Assembly: GCA_030549495.1 (NCBI GenBank)
Contig: JAUIRK010001051.1
Location: 1,116,001-1,180,000, forward strand
DNA: 64,000 bases
Source: Nectonema munidae
Lineage: Eukaryota > Nematomorpha > Nectonematoida > Nectonematidae
Direction of reading: 5' to 3'
Shown here: positions 46,400 to 58,300 of the stretch, piece by piece
Position numbering within the stretch: the stretch's first letter is position 1
Layout of the letters: every line of letters begins with the position of its first letter
The notes under the pieces: generated by a model
Told to the model about the DNA's origin: nothing
Database searches by the model: none
Seen by the model: the letters and a program-made list of their open reading frames with translations, nothing else
Made by a program: the position numbers and the translations under genes

Positions 46400-49300
46400 C
46401 TGCTAAAAAGTTAAAATATCAAAATCACAAGGATTTAATGAAAGCATAGATATATATATATAATATATATGATGAGTCAAAATGACTCCAATTAGCATAT
46501 AACCATTGATAAAATTTCAACAGAAATGCGTTTTTCAGTGTAAGACTTATTTCTAATGATATTAAATAACAACCAAAATTTTCCATCATCGCAAAACTTT
46601 TAAATTAACATAAATAAAGTGATACGTATTTACTGTTTCTGTTATTATTTCAATTGCAGCCTCATGCATGGTAATATAGTTAAACAATCATGTTTATTTT
46701 ATTTTAATTTAATTTGCGTTTTCATCCATAAAGATGAAGCAAAATTAGATGAGTACAAATCAATGCTATAAATAGAGAAAAAGTTTCGCAAAATGATTTG
46801 CCTTATACTCATTTGCCGAGATCCCAATTTTTTATTCCTAAACAAGATATGGAGGAGGCAAGAGGACAGTCGCACACGACTTTCAGAATAATCCGACGAC
46901 ATCTAATATAGAGGAGGTTTGTATTAAAAAAAGGGTTAATCAGACGATTTATTATCAACCTTCGTCGTTAGCCGTTTAAAGATCTTTTCTATTTGTATGT
47001 GATTTAAATAAGTACCATTAACTACATTACAACATTTTCTGCTTCACTAAAGTGTGACATTTTATATAAAGCGTAAGTTACAATAAATTGAAATCACTAA
47101 AATTATATGCTAATAAAATTTATGCTGTGATGTTATTTGTTAGAGTCGTTTTTTTACAAAGTTTCCTCGAGTTTCAATAAATTATATCATTAAATATATT
47201 TTGAAAATAGGGTTCTATCTCATTTTTGCTTTCATGAAAAATCACTATTTTTTTTCTAATTCTTAGGAAAAAAGTTTACAATTGTGTTCAAATAGCAAAA
47301 CTTTTATTAAAAGAACAAATTTTTTTTTAATTTTACACTTAAATAAAGTAATTCCATTTTCCAACAAGTTCAATAACGAGATGTTAATTTAAAAGCGTGA
47401 GTTTTTTGATTTCACGTGTGAGTTTTTTTTTTGAAGTACGAACTTTGCTATATAAAAAGTATTTCCATGCAAGATTATTTTTCTGATTCGGATTTCGAAA
47501 TTAAGCAAGTTTCAAGGACGGCACTGTTTGAAAATACAACAATTCTTTAAATTCAGCAATTTTTTCAAAGGTGTAATCATCAAAAGTGAAATATTTGAAA
47601 ACTGTTTGCATTATGGGTTTTTATTGACGGTATTGCATGCATGGAAAAATGTTCTTCCATATAATTGTAAAGATGATAAGAAAGTCAGGATGGAGAATCG
47701 AACCAAGGGCGACTAGATATATACAAAGAGCTTCCATAGCTAGGCCATCAGATAGGTATAATAGTCGACATATTTTATAAGTATTTATATGAAATTCATA
47801 TCTATGCTTATAAAGATCTATAAATGAAAAATACAAATACTAAAGGAATCGACTAAGTACTACTCGCATAAAAATCAGGTAAATGCCATCACATTAACAT
47901 TAATAAAGTGAAAGTACCTAATTTTTCTTCTTCCTCAATCCTTTCTGTGATGTTGAGAGTTAGCTTCTTCATCTCTTCTTTTTCCAAGCGCTCAGCCTTG
48001 AAAATAGAAAGAAGATGCACAACTATGCAAGCGCAAGTATTAGATCTAAAATTTCAGCTCTTTAGCAATGGGGCAAAATTTAAGCCACGGTTAAAATATT
48101 TTAACGCTCAATGATATGTTCTAAATAAAGTTTGCTTATTGTCTTTTGGGCCATGCACTCAGTTTTGTGGAGATTATTTATAAATGTTCAATGGAATAAA
48201 ACAATTTACCAATCATATGTGTCTGGCAATGAGGAAACGTAGGTATGCTATAATCAATTTTGCAATACAATATAAAGATTTTGCAGAAAACAGTGCTTAT
48301 TTCGAAAAGATGAATGTAACAATTGGCTTGAAATCGATCAAACATCGTTTTAATGGAATAAAATCATTTAGGGACCATCAGTGATAAGTACAATAGTATA
48401 ATACCACTTTAGGCATGACACAACAATCAAATTATTACATATAAACTACTCATTAAGAGCTAGATTCCACCCGTTCTTCTTACATATGAATAGAAGGGAT
48501 ACCTTTTCCATGTTAATCAAATTTTGGGCAAAAGCACTTTCAACGGGGACATTCAAGTTTTTGTAAGTCGCTTTTGCTCCCTTTTTTGTCAGAACGCTGA
48601 AATTTATGATTTCGTGGTCTTCTCTTTGCAATGGAACAGCCGTGGGACTATTTTTCACAGAATCTTGATCTTCCATTTTGTTGGAAACATCTTTCGAATC
48701 GTGATAACTCTTTATTCCCATTGGAACTGAAATGTCTACTTGTGGAATTTTACTGGAATCCAGGGTGCGTTGCTTAATAAAAAGTAAATAGAGTGAAATA
48801 ACACAATTAACTTCGACAACTCTTTCCCAATTGACAAAGCAAAAAATATTCCACACTAATGCGTGTAGGAGGGAGAGCATTCAAAATAAGAAAAACACTA
48901 AATAATAATAATGCCTACATTATAAAAAAGAGCGTACTGATTTATAAAAGTCATGAATAATAATTTAGTGACTCTGAATCCTCCAACAGATCTTATTATT
49001 GGGTGACGCGGATTCCTTGTCTGAAACCGAAAACATTTCAATGCAGGTTATCTTCATTATGTTTATTTAATAACATTGCGTTAATACTTTAGGCGCAAGA
49101 TTTGCATACATAATTTTGCAATCAATATTAGTTTGAATTTTTTATCGATAATAAAATAACACTGCGGTTTAACATAAAAATTCTAAGTCATATTTATTAT
49201 CGTCTTCAGTGATTGAAATTTAATGAAATGGGAAATTTTTGCGTCGGTACAAGAAAAGGTGGAGAAGCACAGTTTTAGGCAAAATGAGAGAAGAAATACC

Positions 49301-52300
49301 TGAAGATATTCGGAAATCAATTTATCAAAGGCATCTTCAAAGGATTCTTCCAGGTTATTAATATTAATATCTTCTTCTGGTTCAGGAATATCCACATTCT
49401 CAACTTTGCTTTTTGAAATAACGCTACCATTTTCAACTGTTGAAACCTGATGATCGAAAAAATACAAATTAAAAAATACTGCCTTGATAAAAAAAACTTA
49501 TAAAAAAAAAGAAACCTTTTCATCTTTTGAACAGTTAGCAACATCAATTTGCGCATCCTGATTTTCTATAAAAAGAGGCGAGATAGTTTTAACTAGGAAT
49601 CATGAATCATTAAGTTTAAGATGTGATAGGTAAAGCTGCCGTGCAGTGTTTTCATCGAGAAGGCGGAATTGGGCCGCTTGTATCGAACTATGAGGAAAGA
49701 AGGCTTGATACGAGATCGAACCCAAGACGGGTGAGTTATCGAAACCCAGTATTTAACCAACCTTACTCACGCCTCCTTATCAGGAAAATTATGAGGAAAA
49801 TGACATTATATATATGTCTTAGCCATTTTTGTAAATAAAATACTGCATTTAGCAACAAGTAACACCGTGGACACTAACACACAACATCTTAACACAGAAA
49901 CATCCATACTTCCTCCTAAAGAACACATTAATTTACACGCGCCTAACTTGAGAGCTAAAGGAGCGCAAAAACCGCGCTCAAAACCACACAGCCACATGAA
50001 AAATACTATATTTCAAGACAACGAACTTATCTTTTATGACACATGTGAAAACAAGGAAGACAATCAAAATGAAACATGCGTCAACAAAGTAATACACACA
50101 CAAGCGGTAACCGACTATCTTTCCACACTCAAACATAACAAGCTCATAAATATTGCCCCACCAAAAATCGACACATATGAAGAAACACTGTCAATTAAAT
50201 TAAGACATACACTTGCTCAACTTAGAGCCAACAAGTCACCATTGCTCCGTCAATATCTTCACAAGATAAATCCAAAAACACATACAAATCCACTCTGTCC
50301 AGTTTGCAATCAACACCCATACAACACTCATCATTTATTTAACTGCCCACATCCTTTCACGACACTCAAACCCATTCACTTATGGTCAAAGCCACGCAAA
50401 ATAGTTAACCTAATTACTTTGTGGGGAAACCGTTTAGCAGAAGCTTGGATCTGACTCATTTACATGTGTTATATATTTTATATATATATTATTTCTAGCC
50501 ATATGTAGAAGCCTGCAAAAAGCCAGCAGTACCTATAATCAAAGAATCGAAAAATGTTCAAATCAAAAAACATTTATTCTTTTTAAATATATCGTTAGCT
50601 CCCCTTACTTTTAAAATTGAAAGATAAACCTAGTCTTTAATAATTAATTTTTATCAAATTATGCACATACGAAACTAAAAGTAAGGGGAGCCAACGATAT
50701 ATTTAAAAAGAATAAATATTTTTTGATTTGAACATTTTTCGATTCTTTGATTATTCGACAAATATAATATTTAAAATCGTGCAAATTGCAAAGTATAGGT
50801 AATAACTTTTGTAACATCGTATGAGGTAGCAAAATATGAACAGAAAGTTTGATATTTTTTGATTTTTTAAAGAATATTTTTCGATTCTTTGATTACAGAA
50901 TTTTATTTTGATTATTTGATACAATAAATTATTTAATATCGTGAAAAAATTAATAACTTATCTAACATCCTCTCCCCGAATGAGGTATATCAAATCTTAC
51001 ATCTAGCAAAATATGAACTGATAGGTTGGAGATGAATTATCGCGGTATACAGGTTGTAGATGAACCATCGTCTCCCTGAATGGGGTATATCAAATCTTAC
51101 ATCTAGCAGAATGTGAAAAGAAAGTTGAACATTGTCTCCCTAGTTATTTGTACATGGAAAAGAAACCATCGTAGTATACAGGTTGGAGATGAATCATTGT
51201 AGTATATAGTTTGGAGATGAATCATCGTAGAATACAGGTTGGAGAAGAATCATCGTAATATACGGGTTGGAGATAACACGCAAGTTGTCTACCCGTATAT
51301 ATATATACAAACAAAAACATTTGATTAATTTTAAATATTGCAAAAATAATAATTGACAAATGGAATAATTTTGAAAAAAGAAAATAAAAAATAAACTTTT
51401 TTATAATTTAAAAAATATAAAAACGAGATGTGTTATTTTTGTGAAAAAACATTGATTTTAATTTTCACAACAAAGGCCAAATACAACTCCTTGGCTTTTG
51501 TAGTGTTAAAAAGCAGCATTACTAAAAGCCACACATTTTGAAAGTGGTTCTATCCACTTTTTATGAAAATAGGACCAATCATTCTAAACAATTCTTGAAA
51601 TTTTTTGACTATTCAAATGAACAGCGAAAAAATTCCAGATTTGATTGGATAAAATCCATTATTGTTAGCCATTCACATTTATTAATTATCACTAGTGCTT
51701 AAATTCACACACATGAAATATAAAAAGGCGCCATTTTGTGTAAAAGAAAGAAAAATGAAAATAGGATATTTACCAGAAGGAAGAGAAAAAGAGCTGGGCG
51801 TAGGGTCTTCTTCCTTAATGGTGGATAGGTGGAGGTTTTGAGGTAGGTTATTGCTGTCCTCTGTCATTGCAGAGTTTGTGAATTGAGGCTGATTTTGGGA
51901 TTTTAAAGCGTTGCTAACATACGAAGCATATTCATTTTCCATGCTGTTTATCGCTTCATTCACTTTTTCCAGACTATTTGAGATAAATAGAGGGATCAAA
52001 TGAAAATGTGCCAATGTAGGTTACGTTGTTTCTCGACCTGGATAAACTATGCTTTTGAACATATGGATCACGGTTGGACGGACCATATATTTTAATTCAA
52101 AAATGCGTTCTTATGAACCTGGGCAAAGTTCTTAATCAAGGGCATGCATTGCACAGGTTTGAAAATTAAATGCAGGCGGTATAGTTTATACACTTGTGTA
52201 GTGTAGAAATTGACTTGATGAGTAAGAGGATATGGAAATGGCTTCAATACAAACTATACCCACGCTGAATACTTTGATTACAAGAACAAATATCTCAATA

Positions 52301-55300
52301 AATTAGTGAAGGTTTGTGTCATGGAATGAAGATATTCCAAAAATTTGCACATTTAATATTGCATATGTATTAGATATTGGAAAAATTATAAATTATTATA
52401 TACTACAATATTAAAACAGAGACATGAACATATGTAGTGTTATATTGTAAAAGTTATAGATGTTAATATATTTCTTATTTAAATGTTGTTATCTATGCTT
52501 GTGATTATTATTATTGAGCATTTCTTCCTAGCTATGCATATTTAAGGTAGTTCAAGATACTGACATATTTGGAAGTGATACTTACGACTAATAGGAGGAA
52601 TGCAAGGATAGGTAAAGGTAGCGTGGGGTGTTTTCATCGAGAAGGCACAATTGCGTCGCTTGTATCGAACTATGAGGAAAGCAGGCTTGATGCGGGATCG
52701 AACCCAAGACCTTGAGTTATCGAATCCAGCATCTAACCAACCCTACTCACTTATTTTGATGATAATAATGCACCATCCTCTCAAATTGAATATGCCATTC
52801 TACATAGCTTGATTGTAAATTTCTTAGATGAATAATTTTTTTTATACCATTTTGAAAAAGTGCCCTCCTCTTCCTAAATTATTTCTTTTGAATACCAAAA
52901 CTGGAAAGCGAATCAGATTTCGCAATCTACGTGGGAATGGAGTCATCAAAAGTTTGAGAACCTCTGGTCTAAATCAAATTAGCATATGTGTTATTGCTCG
53001 CACTCATACTATGCCATCTCATTATAAGCGTAATCTGTCAGTCAAAAACAATTTTCCTTTTAAACTGAGTGAACATTTAGTACTTGCATCATTATGGTGT
53101 GGAAGTTTTGCTATAAGTGAAAATTGGATATAACAACGGCAACTGTTTTAATTCACTATATCCGAACGACTTTTAACATAAAGAAGTATGTATACAAATA
53201 CATGTTAAAATTTTATTCAATAAAATAAGTACATTATATTTTTTTTGTAAAAAAAAAAGCAAAAATTTCTCTTTTTTGTGCCAATATTTTGTTTTCCAAT
53301 TCATACTAAAACGTAACATCCATTTCGTTGTGTAAGTAAAATATTTAATTTTATTTTGTATAGGCCCTACTTCAAATTTTGTGATTAATTACTTACTTGT
53401 AGATTGGAATCATTTTGTCAAAAAGATCATCGTCTTCAAAATAATCAAAACGAAGACTCTTTACACGAGAGATTTATAAGATAATCAGGAGCCGTTGTAT
53501 TGATTTCAAAGTTTACACTACTATCCATCTGGTTAAATTACCCTAGTTCTTGATTTATCTCATCATTATCATCATAATCACCATGAACGTGATATATTTG
53601 AAATATCGTTTTTAAAAATATAACCGCAAAACCAATTTTTTTATTGATTCTTCACTTACTATAAATCGAACTAATTTTCACTTTATAATCTTCCATTTTT
53701 ATTCCACTTCAAAAATGTCTAAAAAAAATCGCATTAATTTTTTTGCGATAATCTATCTCATACTAATAATTTTCGGGTAAATAAAATAGTCCCATAACTA
53801 CTTATATGACTGCTTGCAATTCAACCCACAAACATATACCTTATATAAGTCAATGCAAGCACCCAATCATTCAATCATGTATAAAATATTCTTCCAGAGA
53901 TTTCTTCATTATAATAAAATTCTGTTGTAAACCGAGTTTTAAGAAAATTTGCTATAGTTTTGAAGAGACGGGCAATTTCGATATATACGGTTTTTGGTAG
54001 TAGCAGCGATGAATAAGTTTAGCAACACCCAGCACCGCATGGTATCGCTAGGCTTCAACTTATGATTAAGGATCCATATTTCGATCTGTACATCATTTTG
54101 CAAAAATAAACCTTTTAACCCTAAAAAATATATACAAGTGTGAGCGCGAGTTTGTGTTTTCCAAGTGTGTGTGTGCTTTAAAGCATATACTATGTAAAGA
54201 AATGTTCACCTTTTAAAAGAATTATATTTCGCATATTCTTTTTGAATGAATCAGAAAATTCTAAAAACCATTGGGAAGAAGTCGACTCGCAAATGAAAAG
54301 TTAAATATCACTGACATATAATTCTTTGCTTCTTAGACTTCATACTAGCGCTAGAACTCGTGTTGAAAATCGTAAGTTTTTTCAACTATAAATAATGGGT
54401 AAAACTTGAATTTAACGAAAAAAAAAACTCAAAACTTTTTTTTATTTTTATTTTCTTAATTTTATGCGAGTAAAACAGATTTTTAATTGTTAAAGAAAAT
54501 ATATAGAGAATTATTATTTGTATATAAGAAAACTTTCCGTTCATTTTTAAGACAAAAGAGGACTATAAATACACACATTACAAATTCAAGCTTTATACCA
54601 TAATTAATCATACTGTTTCACACACACATATCAAATCAAAAAAGTCTACTTTTGATTTTTGTTCAATTAATACTCGGGTTTTAACGAACCTAATTTCATC
54701 ATCGAACCCATTATTTTATTTTGACATTTTAAAATATAGGAAATTTTCTATTAGTGTTGATCTTTTTGACATTTCGGGTATAAGAATATGCCTGCGATAT
54801 TGTCTATATATTTTTCCTAAAATGCATTTCCCTCGTAAAATGAAACGGAATATTTAACGAATTCCTTACGTTCTGTAGAATACAATGCTTGGACGAAGAT
54901 TTTCAATGACATCAAAGTAGAAGTTGTTTAGAGTAACGGAGAAAGGCTTTTCGAGTGTACAGTGAAACTTTTTGTACAAAAAATACCTCTAAAAATAAAT
55001 ACAAAATTTGCACTAAAAAACAAAAACAAGTAATATCGTAATCATGAAAGTAAAAAAGGAATATATACATCTAGGGGTGGAGGAAGAAACAAGCATTTTG
55101 GATTTGAATTCGAATCCAAAACACTTGAGGAAGAGGGAACCAGGATTTAGAAGTCTATGACGCGTTTCTAATAGATCAAATGTTACCGATAAACGCATAA
55201 TATTTGTTACTGAATCAAGTTAAAGGCGTTTTTCATCTTTCATTTCTCATTACTTTATCAGTTCTTAGTCTTTTAAACACTATATTTTTTATCTGTCTTT

Positions 55301-58300
55301 TATATTCTTATCCAAAATGTCATTCTCTGTGAAATCTTTTGTTTCGTATAGAATGTTTGTACGTTTTTTACAAATATTTCATGAGATGTGTGTATTTGTC
55401 TTTCTGTATCGCGTATGCTGTGTGTCTCTAATCTTTTCATTCAGCTATAAAATGTGTAATAATAATCACTAAACTTTTTTTTTGAAATTTTTATAGAAAA
55501 AAAAATAATAGCCTCTTTTCTAAGTGATCAGGATATTGCATCGGCTAGAAACGACATTGCTCTACCACATCATCATCATCATCATCCATTCGCCCTTCCG
55601 GGCATGGCCGTTTTCCCAGCTAACCAGGGTTGGCCATTTGTTTGCAGCTTCTTTTCCATGTTTTTCTACGTTGAGCATCTTCCGCTTTTACTTTTCTTTT
55701 GGCCATGTTTTCTACTACTGCTTTCATCCAAGTCTTCTTGGGGCGTCCCCTCTTCGCTCTACCATGCTCATTGCTCTACCACATGACCGTTCAAAGGGGG
55801 ATAAGGAGATTCCTGAAGACATATAATAGCAAAACTATCAGCTGGAATGGCAAAGTTTTATTTCTTCCACGCCAGGTCTAGTGAAAAAAATGTCATAACA
55901 GACAGTTTATACTGCAAAAAGTGCTATTGGCATAATAAAGACAACACCCAATCTAGTTCTAATACCTACGAGGATTTTACAAAATTCAGTAGGATGATGA
56001 CTTTTTCACATAAAAACGCATTTTATCACACATCTCATGCATGATGCGAATTTCTATTTGAGGGAAGGATAAAGAAAATTTTGAAGAATTAGTCAATCAT
56101 GATATTGAGTGTGAAAGCGACTTTGGGGAAACTTCATCTTAATAATTTTATGCATTCAATACAAAATACTTATGCTTCGTATACTTTCTACCAGGGTTGA
56201 GGAATCGGAGTCGTGAGTCTGTGGAGTCGGAGATTATAAAGGGATTCGAGTCGGTATCTAATACGATTTAGGAGTAGAAGTCGGTTTTTTACGTACCCTG
56301 ATTTTACGTTCCCTGGATTTTACGTCCTCGCCAAATGATCAATGACGTCATCTTTTTGGTCATTAAATGCATTATTAATACGTGTTTTCTTTGTGATTTT
56401 ATGCATTAAAAAGTTAATAAAGGTTAATAATTCATCCAACTTCACTGTAGTAGTCTTCTTTAGCTGCCATAGTCCCTCACGTCGTACACGGTGTGACCAT
56501 GTGTGATCCAGGCTAGGATTTTCGTGTTGTATGTCAATTTAAAGGTCAACCTGGATTTAACGAATCCTACGTTTTACGTCCGCCATTCGGTCCCGTGCCG
56601 TACGTAAAACGTAGGTTCTAGTGTATTTTAAATGAAGAAGAAAAATAGTTTATTTTTGTAAGCATATGGAATGCCCTTCCTTCTTTAGTCTGAGTCGGAA
56701 GCGAAGAGTGGGTGTTGAATTTATTAAGTTTTCAAGTATTGGCAGTTGAAATCGGAGTCGTTTTTACATTTTCCCTCTGAGTGACTCTCCAGCCCTGATT
56801 CCTACACGTTATCATGTATAAAGATAGATATAATAGTTTTAAAAAATTTAAACATCAAACTGTGTATCTCGTGTATGCTGCGATCCAATAAAATTAGGTT
56901 TGAAATTAGGCTTTTAAATGTCTCACGAGGCCTAACTAATTCTTTTACTTAACTAACACGTTAACGACCAGAGTAATCAGACGATATCTAAAGCAAAGCA
57001 GAAGATTTGTATTTAAAAAGCATTAAAAAATGCAGACGATTTTATTTTCGTAGTAAAGTCGACACATATATACCGTGGGCGATAATAATCGGTTAATAAC
57101 AAAAGTTTGCTAGATTTTACTCTATTCTTTACAAAACTTTATAAAAGTTTAGTATAAAATTAGGAATCATAACTGCAGAAGAAAAAATATTTTATGCAAA
57201 AAAAATATATATTTAAAAAAAATTTTTTTTTTTTAATTTCTTTATGGCGGTACATTTTTTTCAAGGTTTTCCTCGTCGTCGTCGTCTTTAGCAACACCCT
57301 TTTATTGGACATTTGCTTCGACTCTCTATTGATTCCTGTTAATTGCCAGTGTTGTCAAGTGGAAGGCATAGCATAAAGTGTCTATGGCTAAATCACCCAA
57401 AGAGGCGCCAGCTCTAAATGTACGCTAGCACCACACTGCTGGGTGCAGTATAAAGGTCCACCACTACACCAGCCTTGAGGAGGAGTTGGGTTTATATAGA
57501 TAAGTTTTAAGTAGAAAGCGCATTTTTAAAGGTGTGAACAGGCGGATTGCTATATTACTACACTTTACACAAAACAGATTGAAATTAAAAATGGCGACAA
57601 ACCTGAAAGTACATTAAAAAGCAGTCGAGCTTTTTGGCGGTGAAGCCCCGATCAAAGAAAGATCCACAAGTTTCCAAAATTGTCAACACTAAATAAATTC
57701 TGAAGAGATGAGAAGGAGAATCCAAGATTTCTTCTTCACCAGGCGATGAGGAGTTCGAGCTGTTCCCGAATGTTATCAGCATGTAGAGTGTTTTGAAAAT
57801 GATGCTGGAGTCGATCAATTTGTAGTTATACATCTCTGCCAAAAACTTTGCTTCACATAATCTAAATAAATCAAAATATAAAGCACCAGTGGAGGATTTA
57901 GAGTCAGCAGTGATTCTCAACCTTTCCAAACTGGGAAATTTTTTGTGGACCCCTTACTTTTTATTGCTACCAATTTTACTTTTAGGTGTATCAAAAATAA
58001 GAATACGTAGGCCGTTCTCAAGCTCTATTTTCTAATTGTTCTCTCAATTAATTTTATTTTAATGATATATTATTAACTCTCCTTATCTATCAAAAATTAA
58101 TAAAATCAAAAAAGTGAAAATTTTTGAATGATGATAAAGAACACGTTTGAAAGCTTTAAAACAAATACTAGTTAAAAATAAATTGTCTTTTAATTACTTT
58201 CAGTATCACGCATTGACATATAATATAACTGCGCTTTTTGCCATGATATATCATATTTTTTAGATTAAAATATTATGGACCCTTTGTTTTGGTGCACAAG

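Noticed and set aside
46699-46902. Minus-strand frame as the UPF2 last exon
   Set aside because: No acceptor in the right phase. The segment at 46263-46399 fits phase, acceptor and stop.
47888-48384. Plus-strand frames beside UPF2 exons
   Set aside because: Antisense shadows. The minus strand carries clear UPF2 coding sequence and splice sites.
7756-52752. Functional tRNA genes
   Set aside because: A/B-box-like pairs are present, but the stems do not pair and the sequences are members of dispersed groups.
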